Source: Paraflavitalea sp. CAU 1676
GTDB lineage: Bacteria; Bacteroidota; Bacteroidia; Chitinophagales; Chitinophagaceae
Assembly: GCF_029223285.1 (NCBI RefSeq)
Contig: NZ_JARHUJ010000005.1
Coordinates: 372,001 to 436,000, forward strand
DNA: 64,000 nt
Reading direction: 5' to 3'
The notes beneath the pieces were generated by a model. That model was not told the origin of the DNA. It searched no databases and was given only the letters and a program-made list of their open reading frames with translations. The position numbers were made by a program, and so were the translations under genes. Within the stretch, counting starts at the first letter, position 1; each line of letters opens with the position of its first letter. This document shows, piece after piece, positions 34,910 to 44,062 of the stretch.

Positions 34910-36676
34910 ATGAAAAAGTTTATATGGGTCAATGCTGTGCTGGCCTTGTCGCTGGCAAGCTGTAAGAAGGATCTGCTGGACAAAGTTCCTTACGACCAGC
35001 TGGCTTCTGAAAATATGTGGACCACCGATAACCTCACGGAGGTGGGTGTGAATGGTATTTACAATGCGCTGCGCCTGGGTTATCAATCGGGCGGCGCTTC
35101 CGGACTGGAGATCTATCAGTACGACCGTTTTTCCTTCAGCGGGCAAACACGCGATGCAGAAGGTATGATGCAGGGCACCATTACCCCTGGTAATGGATTG
35201 TTCAGCGGCAACTGGCGAAACTTCTATGAAGGCGTGATCCGGGCCAATGATGCCATTGCGAACATTCCGGCGAAATCGCCTTCGAGCGCTGCGCGCAAGG
35301 CACGCTTTATCGCTGAATCCAAATTCCTGCGCGCGTACTATTATTTCCGGTTGAACCAGGTGTGGAAGGGGGTGCCCATCTACCTGGAGCCTACACCTTA
35401 TGATGCCTTCACCAAGGCCCGCTCTACCGAGGCGGAAGTATGGAATGTGGTGTTGAAAGACCTTACCGATGCGATCAATGAACCTGAACTGCCCAGCCGC
35501 TATACCAGCGGCTCCGACAACGGGCGTGCGACCCGCGGTGCCGCTTTTGCCCTGCGTGGTAAAGTGTATATGTACATGAAGGATTGGAACAAGGCGGCGG
35601 TTGATTTCGATTCGGTAAAGAAACAGGGTTATACGTTGTTTGGTAATTATACGCAGTTGTTCAAAGAAGCGAATGAAAGAGCGCCGGAGATGATCTTCTC
35701 CTTGCAGAATATCGCGGTAGCCAACCTCGGTTCCACGACGCAGTTCTATTGCGGTGGCCGCTCTTCCTTTGGTTTCAACTGGAACACGTATCTCGTATCG
35801 CCCAACCTGGTCGACCTGTATGAGAAGGCCGATGGCAGCAAGTTCAACTGGGATGATGTGTTGCCTGGTTATTCTGCGATGAAGCCGGAAGCTCGTCAGG
35901 TATTCTTCCTGCGTGATAACCTCTCTGCTGCCGAGAAAACAGCAGCAGCCGGCCGCGGTGCCGACATGAGCCAATATCTCCCCGTGGGTAACGAAGCGCG
36001 CATCAAGGCCGCGTATGAGAACCGCGATCCGCGCCTGGCGGCGAACGTGATCACGCCGTATTCTACTTTCAATGGAGTATTGGGTGGCACGGCCATCAAC
36101 CAAACGGTGATCAGCCGTTTCCCTTACCGTTCGGAGAATTCACCTACACTCGACTACCGTACCGATACGCAAGCTTTCTTCTATTATCTCTACCGCAAGT
36201 TTGTGGGGGAGAATAATAATGAATTGCTCGACCGCAGCTTTGGTCCTATCGATCAGCCATTGATCCGTTATGCGGATGTGTTGCTGATGTGGGCAGAAGC
36301 CTTGAATGAACAGGGTGATGTACCCGGCGCTATCGCCAAAGTGAATGAAGTGCGTGCAAGGGTTAATATGCCAGCTTTGCAGCAGGCTGATAATACAAAA
36401 GGAACTTTCGTGGCCGGTCAAACAGAGATGACCGAGCGCATCCGCAACGAGCGTCGTGTGGAGTTCCCCAACGAAGGCATCAATTATTTTGATGAACTGC
36501 GTTGGAAGAGCTGGAAGAGCAGCACCTTCAAAACCGGCAGTGGTGTGCAGCAGGTGTGGGGACAAAGTACTGTGCCTTACACCTGGGGCGGCGATTATCT
36601 CTACACGTGGGCGATCCCTGCGGCAGAGATCGAGCGTAACCCTGCTTTGAAACAAAATGACGGATGGCCGCAATAA
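34910..36676 (+). CDS. SusD/RagB-family glycan-binding lipoprotein
   Basis: This is a 588-residue surface lipoprotein and partner of the SusC upstream. The ATG at 34910 gives MKKFIWVNAVLALSLASC with the lipidated Cys at 18; an ATG four codons earlier is also possible. SusD marks are KKDLLDKVPYDQL after the lipid site, FIAESKFLRAYYYFRLNQ (TPR-like helix), PLIRYADVLLMWAEALNEQ, RIRNERRVEFPNEGINYFDE and the ending ERNPALKQNDGWPQ. It shows no close identity to the SusD at 2280, so the two loci likely bind different glycans. A strong terminator lies 45 bp downstream, so the enzymes that follow need their own promoter. Confidence 0.96.
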   Translation: MKKFIWVNAVLALSLASCKKDLLDKVPYDQLASENMWTTDNLTEVGVNGIYNALRLGYQSGGASGLEIYQYDRFSFSGQTRDAEGMMQGTITPGNGLFSGNWRNFYEGVIRANDAIANIPAKSPSSAARKARFIAESKFLRAYYYFRLNQVWKGVPIYLEPTPYDAFTKARSTEAEVWNVVLKDLTDAINEPELPSRYTSGSDNGRATRGAAFALRGKVYMYMKDWNKAAVDFDSVKKQGYTLFGNYTQLFKEANERAPEMIFSLQNIAVANLGSTTQFYCGGRSSFGFNWNTYLVSPNLVDLYEKADGSKFNWDDVLPGYSAMKPEARQVFFLRDNLSAAEKTAAAGRGADMSQYLPVGNEARIKAAYENRDPRLAANVITPYSTFNGVLGGTAINQTVISRFPYRSENSPTLDYRTDTQAFFYYLYRKFVGENNNELLDRSFGPIDQPLIRYADVLLMWAEALNEQGDVPGAIAKVNEVRARVNMPALQQADNTKGTFVAGQTEMTERIRNERRVEFPNEGINYFDELRWKSWKSSTFKTGSGVQQVWGQSTVPYTWGGDYLYTWAIPAAEIERNPALKQNDGWPQ

Positions 36677-36721
36677 CCGGCCGTTTTAAATAGCTCCATA
36701 AGCAGCAGATATGTTAGACAT

Positions 36722-36754
36722 AAGCACCTGTTCCGGGGGGAACGGGTGCTTTTT
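36722..36754 (+). terminator. Rho-independent terminator after SusC/SusD
   Basis: A 13-bp stem (36722-36734 with 36739-36751) with one G-T mismatch and a GGGG loop is followed by TTT. It may only partly stop transcription, leaving lower expression of the enzyme genes downstream. Confidence 0.85.
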
Positions 36755-36880
36755 CCTTCGCTTTTTGTTGCAGCATTAATAGGCGATTAAGATTGAGGGC
36801 CTTTATTTAGGGGGCCGGCGGGTGCTCTTCGACTTGTGCATAGATAGGTTTATTTTAGTGGCCCTATAATGATTGTTTAT

Positions 36881-38818
36881 ATGATGAAAAAACTGTTCCT
36901 GTTACCTGTTCTGCTGGCCTGCCTGGCAGCCTTTTCTCATGAGCCGCGCAACCTGTTGCAAAAGAAAGCCTCGCTGGCGCAGGTGAAAGCTAGTTTGGTG
37001 CCCGCGGCTGCCTGGGTAAAATACCCGGCCTATACCGATCGCAAGGGGTGGGATATGCTAACCGGCCCGCTAAAAGCGGCTTTGATCAAGGACGGAGAAG
37101 CTGCTTTAAACTACAATTGGAAAGTAGTAAAGGCAACAGATTATCTCGCTTATGAGCGTACAGGCAGCCGGCTCGCCATGGAAACGCCCTTCCAGGACAA
37201 TAATGTAGCCCTGAGTAACCTGGTGTTTGCAGAACTGGCAGAAGGCAAGGGACGCTTCCTCGATCAGATCATCAATGGCTTGTGGCAAACCTGCGATATG
37301 TCGTCGTGGGCGCTATCGGCCCATCTTACTGCTCAGAAGAACAAAAGAAACTTGCCGGATTACCGGGAAGAGATCATAGATCTTACTTCGGGCGACTTAG
37401 GGTCTTTTCTTTCCTGGACCTGGTATTTTTTTCGCCAGGAGTTTGATAAAGTAAATCCTGTTATCGCTGCACGTTTGAAACAGGAGATCACGAATCGTAT
37501 ACTGGTACCTTATATGGCCCGCAGCGACTACTGGTGGCAGGCGCTCAATTATAAACCAGGCATGATGGTCAATAACTGGAATCCCTGGTGCAATTCGAAT
37601 GTGCTTGCCTGCTTTTTACTATTGGAAGAAGATAAAGACAAGCTGGCTGCTGCGGTTTATCGTACTATGCAGAGTGTGGATGAGTTCATCAATTATACCC
37701 ATGAAGACGGGGCTTGCGAAGAAGGACCGTCGTACTGGGGCCATGCTGCGGGTAAGTTGTACGACTATCTTCAGCTGTTGAGCAATGCCAGCCGGGGGCA
37801 GCTCAGCATCTTCCAGGAACCCATGATCAAAAGCATGGGGGATTATATTGCGCGTAGTTATGTAGGGAACGGTTGGGTGGTCAATTTTGCAGATGCTTCT
37901 GCGAAAGGGGGCGGGGAGCCCGGCGTTATCTATCGTTATGGTAAGGCTGTGCAAAGCCGCGATATGCAAGCTTTTGCTGCCTATCTTGCTGCGGCGAATA
38001 AAGGGAGCTATACTGTCAATGCCGTCCGCGATTTCTTTCGCACGATCGAGAACCTGACCACTTATCGCGAAGTATTGTCTGCTTCACCTGCATTACCTGT
38101 CAATGCCTTTACCTGGTATCCCGAAACTCAGTTCTGTTATATGAAGAACAGTAATGGATTCTTCTTTGCGGCGAAGGGTGGTTTCAATAACGAAAGCCAT
38201 AATCACAACGATGTAGGTTCTTTCTCTCTTTATGTGGATACGCTGCCGGTGATCATCGATGTAGGGGTGGGTACCTACAGCAAGCAAACCTTCAGCAACG
38301 ACCGTTATACGATCTGGACAATGCAAAGTAATTACCATAACCTACCAATGATAAATGGTGAGTCGCAGCCATTCGGAGCGCAGTATAAGGCGTCCAATGT
38401 GGCGTTCGATGCAAATAAGAATAAGTTCAGTCTCAATATAGCCGGCGCTTATCAGCAAAATGCAGCCGTGAAAAGCTGGATGCGGTATTACACCCTGCAA
38501 CCTCAGGCGCTGGTGTTGGAGGATGTGTTTGAACTAAGCGCGCAAAAGCAGGCCAACCAGGTAAACTTTATGACCTGGGCCAGACCGGATGTATCGAAGG
38601 CAGGTTCCGTGGTGTTGATTAAAAATGGCACAGCCATCCAGTTGCAATACGATGCCAGCCTTTTTAACGCTACCGTAGAAACGATCCCGCAAACGGATGT
38701 GCGCCTGTCAAGGGTATGGGGCAATGAGTTGTACCGGTTGTCGCTCACTGCTAAAAAGCAATCGCTGAAAGGGCGTTATCGTTTTGTGTTTACCCGAAAC
38801 CAAATTCCTAACAAGTAA
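36881..38818 (+). CDS. Secreted heparinase II/III-family polysaccharide lyase
   Basis: This is a 645-residue secreted protein with a signal peptide (MMKKLFLLPVLLACLAAFSH). The N-terminal alpha/alpha toroid spans about residues 60-380 (LSWTWYFFRQEFDKVNPVIA, YWWQALNYKPGMMVNNWNPW). The C-terminal heparinase II/III beta-sheet domain has the characteristic NNESHNHNDVGSFSLYVD segment, equivalent to the conserved H-x-H-x-D metal/active region, followed by IIDVGVGTYS. Such enzymes cleave uronic-acid polysaccharides by beta-elimination and leave an unsaturated sugar end. The next gene encodes the GH88 enzyme that removes that end, which supports lyase function. The exact substrate is unknown. Confidence 0.88.
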   Translation: MMKKLFLLPVLLACLAAFSHEPRNLLQKKASLAQVKASLVPAAAWVKYPAYTDRKGWDMLTGPLKAALIKDGEAALNYNWKVVKATDYLAYERTGSRLAMETPFQDNNVALSNLVFAELAEGKGRFLDQIINGLWQTCDMSSWALSAHLTAQKNKRNLPDYREEIIDLTSGDLGSFLSWTWYFFRQEFDKVNPVIAARLKQEITNRILVPYMARSDYWWQALNYKPGMMVNNWNPWCNSNVLACFLLLEEDKDKLAAAVYRTMQSVDEFINYTHEDGACEEGPSYWGHAAGKLYDYLQLLSNASRGQLSIFQEPMIKSMGDYIARSYVGNGWVVNFADASAKGGGEPGVIYRYGKAVQSRDMQAFAAYLAAANKGSYTVNAVRDFFRTIENLTTYREVLSASPALPVNAFTWYPETQFCYMKNSNGFFFAAKGGFNNESHNHNDVGSFSLYVDTLPVIIDVGVGTYSKQTFSNDRYTIWTMQSNYHNLPMINGESQPFGAQYKASNVAFDANKNKFSLNIAGAYQQNAAVKSWMRYYTLQPQALVLEDVFELSAQKQANQVNFMTWARPDVSKAGSVVLIKNGTAIQLQYDASLFNATVETIPQTDVRLSRVWGNELYRLSLTAKKQSLKGRYRFVFTRNQIPNK

Positions 38819-38828
38819 ATTATTTTTC

Positions 38829-40094
38829 ATGAAGCAAATGTTTGTGTGTGCCGGTATTTTGTCGCTGTGCCTGCTTGGCTTTACGACGCGCAACAGCGAG
38901 GCCGATTTTGTAAAAGAGAATTTCAAGTATGCCAACAAGCAGTTGAAGACGATGCTGCAGGAAACCGGTAACAAGCAGAACGCTTTTCCGCGTACGATCA
39001 ATAAGGCTGGTAAACTCGTAACTACGAACATGTACGACTGGACACCGGGTTTCTTTCCCGGTAGCTTGTGGAATGCCTATGAGTATATGGAAGATACGGA
39101 GATGAAAACTGCTGCGCGTACCTGGACCGAGCAACTGGAACCACTAAAAACCTTTACCGGGCACCATGATCTTGGCTTCATGATGTATTGCAGTTATGGC
39201 AATGCTTACCAGCAAACCGGCAACGATGCCTACAAAAATATCCTGGTGCAATCGGCCCGTTCTTTAAGTACACGTTTCAATCCAACCACCGGTTGTATCA
39301 AGTCGTGGAATACTTTCAAATCCTGGCATGGTAACAAGACCTATAATTTCCCGGTGATCATCGATAACATGATGAACCTGGAATTGCTGTTCTTTGCCTC
39401 GAAGGTAACGGGCGATACCTCATACCGCCATGTTGCCGTATCACATGCCGTGAATACCATGAAGTACCAGATCAGGAAAGATTATAGTTCGTTTCATGTT
39501 GTGTGTTACGATACCATCAACGGAAAGGTAGCTGGTCAGGAAACTGCACAGGGTTATGCTGATAACTCTACCTGGTCGAGGGGCCAGGCCTGGGGTATTT
39601 ATGGCTTCACCATGGTGTACCGCGAAACCAGGGACCCGCGCTTCCTGAAGACGGCCCAGGGCATGGCCGATTTCTTCATCCGCCACAAGAACCTGCCGGC
39701 CGATAAAGTGCCTTACTGGGATTTCAATGCGAACCAGGCTGGCTATACGCCCGGTGTTAATTCCAACGCTCGCAAAGTAACGCAATCGTACCGCGACGCT
39801 TCGGCTGCTGCGATCGTAGCGTCGGCCCTGTTTGAATTGAGTACGTATGTAAGCGGCGCTAAAAGTAAGGAGTACAAGAACGCTGCGATCAAGATGCTAC
39901 ATTCGCTGGGCAGCGATGCCTACCGTGCGAAGCCCGGCACCAACGGTAATTTCCTGTTGATGCATTGCGTGGGCAGCATTCCCCACAACGGCGAGATCGA
40001 TGTGCCGCTGGTGTATGCCGATTATTATTTCCTCGAGGCGTTGAACAGGTACGATCGTTTGCTGAAAGGCGAGTCCCTGTTTGCCAAAGGGTAA
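38829..40094 (+). CDS. GH88 unsaturated glucuronyl hydrolase
   Basis: This is a 421-residue protein. The ATG at 38829 gives a short signal (MKQMFVCAGILSLCLLGFTT); upstream codons overlap the lyase stop region. It removes the 4,5-unsaturated uronic acid from oligosaccharides made by polysaccharide lyases. The two catalytic-site Asp of GH88 are visible: Asp114 in GHHDLGFMMYCSYG and Asp179 in FPVIIDNMMNLELL. The later WSRGQAWGIYGFTMVYRET is also a family mark. It starts 10 bp after the lyase stop, so the two form an operon and act in sequence. Periplasmic location is likely. Confidence 0.95.
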   Translation: MKQMFVCAGILSLCLLGFTTRNSEADFVKENFKYANKQLKTMLQETGNKQNAFPRTINKAGKLVTTNMYDWTPGFFPGSLWNAYEYMEDTEMKTAARTWTEQLEPLKTFTGHHDLGFMMYCSYGNAYQQTGNDAYKNILVQSARSLSTRFNPTTGCIKSWNTFKSWHGNKTYNFPVIIDNMMNLELLFFASKVTGDTSYRHVAVSHAVNTMKYQIRKDYSSFHVVCYDTINGKVAGQETAQGYADNSTWSRGQAWGIYGFTMVYRETRDPRFLKTAQGMADFFIRHKNLPADKVPYWDFNANQAGYTPGVNSNARKVTQSYRDASAAAIVASALFELSTYVSGAKSKEYKNAAIKMLHSLGSDAYRAKPGTNGNFLLMHCVGSIPHNGEIDVPLVYADYYFLEALNRYDRLLKGESLFAKG

Positions 40095-40131
40095 AAACTT
40101 TACATTTATTCATTTACCGATAATGGTGATC

Positions 40132-41409
40132 ATGAAATTTGCCGCTAATTTATGGATGGCTCCGGTGGTATTGTTGTGTGCCGGGGTTGGGGCCCAGGCG
40201 CAATCGAAAAAGGCGCCGCGCACAGAAACGAAGACGGTTGTTGCCGAAGTGAAAACGACCGGTGTGCAGGACCGCGCCTACTGGAGCGAGCTGTTGTACA
40301 AAATGGCATCGCCGGTGATCCTGAACCTCGCCAATGGTACGTTGAAGAAGAATATGCCGGTGGAGAAGTCGCCTACTTATGCGTTGAACGCCGACAAGGT
40401 GACTTACCTCGAAGCGGTAGGACGCACGATGGCCGGTGTAGCGCCCTGGCTGGCCCTTCCTGATGATGAGACTAAAGAAGGGCAGCAGCGGGCTACTTTG
40501 CGCAAGGCATTGCTGAAAGGCATTGCCAACGGGGTAGATCCCTCGAATCCGGATTACCTCAACTTTAGGAGCGAGAACCAGCCCATTGTAGACGCTGCCT
40601 ATATCGCGCAGGCATTTCTGCGTGCACCGAAGGCGCTGTGGGAGCCGCTCGATGCGGTTACCAAACAACGGGTGATCGAAGAATTCAAGACCCTGCGTAC
40701 ACGCACGGGGGCGTATAATAACTGGCTGTTGTTTGCTGGTATCAACGAAGTGTTCCTGTTGAGCGTGGGCGAGCAACCCGATCCGGCGCGCATTGAAATA
40801 GCCAAGCGAAAGATACTGGAATGGTATGAGGGCGATGGCTTTTACAGTGATGGTCCGTCGTTTAGCCTGGACTACTACAACAGTTATGTGATCCATCCCA
40901 TGCTGGTCGACTTTTTCAAAGTGCTGGTCGATAACAAGCGCGCCAAGGAAGAGGAATATGAACTGGCGTTGAAAAGGATGGTGCGCTATGCCGAGTTCCT
41001 GGAGCGCTTCATCGCCCCCGATGGCAGTTATCCTGCCTTTGGAAGATCGGTCACTTACCGTACGGCAGCCTTTCAGGCGTTGGCCCAATCGGCACTGATG
41101 GACAAGCTGCCGGAAGGAGTAGTGCCTGCACAGGTTCGCTGCGGGCTAACGGCGGTGATGCACCGCATGTTTGATCAATGCAATAATTTCGACGCGAATG
41201 GTTGGCTGGTGCTGGGTTTCTGCGGTCACCAGCCTATGATAGCGGACTATTATACCTCTACCGGCAGTTTATACATGGCAACGCTGGGTTTTCTGCCTTT
41301 GGGATTGCCGGCTACGCATGCTTTCTGGACGGAGGCGCCTGCCGACTGGACCTCGAAGAAGGCCTGGAGCAGTCAGCCTTTCAAAAAGGATTATCACGTA
41401 GAGTATTAA
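40132..41409 (+). CDS. DUF2264-family secreted protein
   Basis: This is a 425-residue protein with a signal peptide (MKFAANLWMAPVVLLCAGVGAQAQ, ATG at 40132). The body matches DUF2264: VTYLEAVGRTMAGVAPWLAL near residue 100, FRSENQPIVDAAYIAQAFL, TGAYNNWLLFAGINE, and YSDGPSFSLDYYNSYVIHPM. The domain is helical, as in alpha/alpha-barrel glycan enzymes, and the family often occurs in loci for uronic-acid polysaccharides. The biochemical role is not established to my knowledge. It starts 37 bp after the GH88 stop and continues the same operon. A glycan-cleaving or glycan-binding role in that pathway is inferred. Confidence 0.9.
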   Translation: MKFAANLWMAPVVLLCAGVGAQAQSKKAPRTETKTVVAEVKTTGVQDRAYWSELLYKMASPVILNLANGTLKKNMPVEKSPTYALNADKVTYLEAVGRTMAGVAPWLALPDDETKEGQQRATLRKALLKGIANGVDPSNPDYLNFRSENQPIVDAAYIAQAFLRAPKALWEPLDAVTKQRVIEEFKTLRTRTGAYNNWLLFAGINEVFLLSVGEQPDPARIEIAKRKILEWYEGDGFYSDGPSFSLDYYNSYVIHPMLVDFFKVLVDNKRAKEEEYELALKRMVRYAEFLERFIAPDGSYPAFGRSVTYRTAAFQALAQSALMDKLPEGVVPAQVRCGLTAVMHRMFDQCNNFDANGWLVLGFCGHQPMIADYYTSTGSLYMATLGFLPLGLPATHAFWTEAPADWTSKKAWSSQPFKKDYHVEY

Positions 41410-41448
41410 GGATGGATTGTTCTATATTTATAGCACAACACATGCTAT

Positions 41449-42372
41449 ATGAACACCTCGTCCCTGAATAATGAATTGTCTCTCCTTCATCGAAGATCAT
41501 TTCTCATCAATACAGTAGCGGCGGCGGGTGGTCTGGCCCTTTTGGGTTCTCCACTCGCCGGTTTCGCCGCCGGTGGCGCTTCTGCTGCGCCGACAGTACA
41601 GGATATCATCAACCTCATTTTGAAAGAGGGTAACCTGCAGCCCATCAAAGACACGGTCGATACCATCAAAGCCGGCAAGGCAGATCAGCCGGTAACGGGT
41701 ATCATTACCACCATGTTCGCCACGATCAAAGTGATCGAAGAAGCTGCCAGGCTAAAGGCGAATTTCATCATCGCGCACGAACCTACTTTCTACAATCACA
41801 AGGACGATACCGGCTGGGTGAAGGATAATAGAGTCGTTCAGCAAAAGCTCGACCTGCTGGCGAAGCGCGGCATCACGGTATGGCGTTTTCACGATTACTG
41901 TCATTCGCTGAAGCCGGATGCCATCAGTTATGGTGTGGCCAAAAGAGCCAACTGGCTCCCTTACTACAAAACAGGCGAGTTGATATTGACGATCCCTCCC
42001 GTGTCGCTGCAACAGCTCGTGCAGCATCTTAAATCTTCGTTGGGCATTACCCACCTGCGGGTGATCGGAGATCTCAATCAATCCTGCTCACGCATTGCTT
42101 TGTTGCCGGGCGCCTGGGGCGGACAGCGGCAGGTGAACGCTGCCGAAACACTGCAGCCGGATGTGCTGGTGGTAGGAGAGTTGTCGGAATGGGAAACGGC
42201 CGAGTACATCCGTGATAGCCGTTTGCTGGGCGGTAAAACAGCCCTGATCGTGCTGGGCCACAGCGTGAGCGAAGAGCCCGGCATGGAATGGTTCGTTGAT
42301 TGGTTACAACCTAAAATACCTGCGCTAACAGTTACCCATATCGCTTCGGGCGATCCGTTTACGTGGATGTAG
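41449..42372 (+). CDS. Nif3-like dinuclear-metal protein with Tat-type signal
   Basis: This is a 307-residue protein with a twin-arginine-like signal (LLHRRSFLINTVAAAGGLAL). The Nif3/YbgI metal-site motifs are visible: FIIAHEPTFYN, WRFHDYCHSLKPD and LIVLGHSVSEEPGMEW, which offer the His, Asp and His/Glu ligands. Nif3-family proteins are usually cytoplasmic and of uncertain function, so export by Tat is unusual but seen in Bacteroidota. It starts 39 bp after DUF2264 and probably belongs to the same transcript. Its link to glycan use is not clear. Confidence 0.85.
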   Translation: MNTSSLNNELSLLHRRSFLINTVAAAGGLALLGSPLAGFAAGGASAAPTVQDIINLILKEGNLQPIKDTVDTIKAGKADQPVTGIITTMFATIKVIEEAARLKANFIIAHEPTFYNHKDDTGWVKDNRVVQQKLDLLAKRGITVWRFHDYCHSLKPDAISYGVAKRANWLPYYKTGELILTIPPVSLQQLVQHLKSSLGITHLRVIGDLNQSCSRIALLPGAWGGQRQVNAAETLQPDVLVVGELSEWETAEYIRDSRLLGGKTALIVLGHSVSEEPGMEWFVDWLQPKIPALTVTHIASGDPFTWM

Positions 42373-42374
42373 GT

Positions 42375-42875
42375 TCAGCGATTCGCCAGGCATCCCAGTA
42401 TGGCCATTAAGGCACTGAGTACATTGGCAACGGTGCGGATGCTATGAAACATATTCCACCGAGCTTCAAAAGCCTGCCGATGCTGAGACAACTGTTCAGC
42501 GGTGGATGCGGGAATATTGATTTTGTCGAGGGCATCATTAAGGGGTACATTACCGGCGATGGTGACGCCAAATACACCAACGATGTAGAGGAGGGCGGCA
42601 GCCAGGAAATACCAGAACTGTTTGCTGGGTTGTGGTGCGTAACTGAGCCAGGTTGCGAGTGGCAACAAAATGACCGTACCGAGGAAGGTGGCGAAGAATA
42701 CGGGATTGAGGATGGCGCGGTTGATGGATTGCATGGCATTGAGGTAGTCGGCGTCGGCCAGGCGGCCAAGACCTGGATTCACCGAACAGGAGTAGGCGTA
42801 AAAGAGGCCGGCGGCAAGGCTGGTGCTGAGGGTGGCGGCAACGATGATGAGATATGTCATGGGTTTATTTTTCAT
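42375..42875 (-). CDS. DUF1772 (anthrone oxygenase-like) membrane protein
   Basis: This is a 166-residue membrane protein with four predicted TM helices (ILVAATLSTSLAAGLFYAYS-like N-terminus, VFFATFLGTVILLPLATWL, FWYFLAAALLYIVGVFGVT, and a C-terminal helix). The pattern SINRAILNPVFF, GNVPLNDALD and FEARWNMFHSIRTVANVLSA is typical of DUF1772. Members are related to fungal anthrone oxygenases, but bacterial roles are unknown. It converges on the Nif3-like gene with 2 bp between stops. Confidence 0.9.
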   Translation of the reverse strand: MKNKPMTYLIIVAATLSTSLAAGLFYAYSCSVNPGLGRLADADYLNAMQSINRAILNPVFFATFLGTVILLPLATWLSYAPQPSKQFWYFLAAALLYIVGVFGVTIAGNVPLNDALDKINIPASTAEQLSQHRQAFEARWNMFHSIRTVANVLSALMAILGCLANR

Positions 42876-42925
42876 GGTGATGCTTTGTAGAAGATAATTC
42901 GTTTAGTGATGGAGGTATTCTTACA

Positions 42926-43249
42926 TTATTTGCGCAATGTTTTAACGTAGGCTACTACCAGTTGCAGTTCGGCTGTATCCAGTTTTTTCTCCCAGGCCGG
43001 CATTACCTTTCTCCCCTTGGCAATGGTGGTGTACAAGGTTTCTTCATCCAACTGGCTTGTCTGGAGGTTTTTGGCACCGAGGAATCCTTTGGTGCCGTCT
43101 TTTCCGTGACAGAGTTTGCAATGACGTTCAAACAATTCCTTACCGGTGCGACTGGTACGGGAGGGCTTTGCCTGCAAGGGCATGAATGCCTGTGCTACCA
43201 GGAGTGTGCCGAGCAAGGTGGAGAAGAGTATTGTTTTCATGGCTTTCAT
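42926..43249 (-). CDS. Small secreted c-type cytochrome
   Basis: This is a 107-residue single-haem cytochrome c with a signal peptide (MKTILFSTLLGTLLVAQAF after an optional three-residue lead). The haem motif CKLCH is at about residues 44-48 and the axial Met ligand is in GRKVMPAWEKKL. The fold is the class I type with the C-terminal LQLVVAYVKTLRK helix. It likely carries electrons in the periplasm. It lies 50 bp upstream of the DUF1772 gene on the same strand; no partner oxidase is visible. Confidence 0.92.
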   Translation of the reverse strand: MKAMKTILFSTLLGTLLVAQAFMPLQAKPSRTSRTGKELFERHCKLCHGKDGTKGFLGAKNLQTSQLDEETLYTTIAKGRKVMPAWEKKLDTAELQLVVAYVKTLRK

Positions 43250-43877
43250 TTCCTCACAAAGCTATCGCCGCCGTTTTCGCGGAAATAGAACAAAACCGAC
43301 AAGGGGATGAAAGGCGGGAAAGCCTGGAATCGATCATTCACGGTACGGCAGGCCCGAAATTGTCTGTTGTGCTAACTTTTGTTGCCCGGGCCTGATCACC
43401 TATGTTTCAGCTCCGGGATTGGGAAGAGCTCAAATGCCTTGCTATCGCATGTAGAAGAGGGCTGGCGACTCCTGGAGGCCCTGCTTCGCTCATTAGAGCC
43501 CCGGGAAGGCCCGATCTCATTCATTTCTTGCCTCGTCATCCTGTCCGCCCCGGATGCCCGTAAAGCCGCTCGGAATGCTCGTGGAGTTGGTAGCGAATGC
43601 GCGGTTAATGGGCGCAACCTTGCCTGGAATATGCACCCGTATTCACTGAGGGTTGCACTGGCTCACTATGTAAGACTGCCTGTTTTAGTGCACTCCAGTG
43701 CCATTCTGTATAAAGTTTAATAGGCTTTTCAGGCAAGTCTGCTACAATAAAGCATGGCTTCCGGATATACTGTAAGGTGCCTGGCTGCCAGTGTTTTAGG
43801 TGATTTGTAGATGGAGAGGCGAAGGAGGGTGATTGACCTTGCGGAGCGAGGGCAGATGAATGAATAAAAGTGTTCAA

Positions 43878-44060
43878 ATCTGCGGATAATAGTGAGCACA
43901 TCTTCGGATAAACCAAAAGACCGCGGGCGCAGCCCGCGGTCTTTTTTTGTGAATTGAAAACGTTGATCTATGATTTGAAAACGCTGATATTCGAAATTAA
44001 AGCGTTGGTTGATAATCTGATAGCCTGATCGGTAAGCTGGCTATTCCGGGTAGAAAACCT
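43878..44060. repeat. Degenerate 21-22-bp periodic repeat
   Basis: ATCTGCGGATAA and ATCTTCGGATAA at 43878 and 43900 are 22 bp apart. TTGAAAACGTTGAT and TTGAAAACGCTGAT at about 43954 and 43975 are 21 bp apart, and weaker copies (AATTAAAGCGTTGGTTGAT, then TATTCCGGGTAGAAAACCTG and TATTCCGCC) continue to the peptidase stop. On the - strand one frame reads as heptads around QRF (NQRFNFEYQRFQ). Confidence 0.4.
43915..43947. terminator. Strong hairpin terminator, best on + strand
   Basis: This is a perfect 14-bp stem (43915-43928 with 43932-43945) with a 3-base loop. On the + strand it continues into seven T residues; on the - strand there is a shorter T-run. The peptidase gene, which ends 118 bp to the right, is the only visible user; no + strand gene precedes it. 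Confidence 0.75.
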
Positions 44061-44062
44061 GG

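Larger units (their letters stand above)
43250..44062. other. 813-bp region without a convincing gene
   Basis: Several open frames of 70-110 codons exist on both strands, but none has a recognisable start context, signal, domain or compositional support, and they overlap each other. The right part holds a strong hairpin terminator and a 21-22-bp periodic stretch. No tRNA-like clover-leaf is seen. The region may be decayed sequence. Confidence 0.5.

Noticed and set aside
34886-36103. 405-codon open frame opposite SusD
   Set aside because: It is an antisense shadow; SusD motifs are clear on the + strand.
43379-43916. Open frames of 73-113 codons on both strands in the 43250-44062 gap
   Set aside because: They overlap each other, lack signals or domains, and have no supporting promoter; listed as a gene-free region instead.
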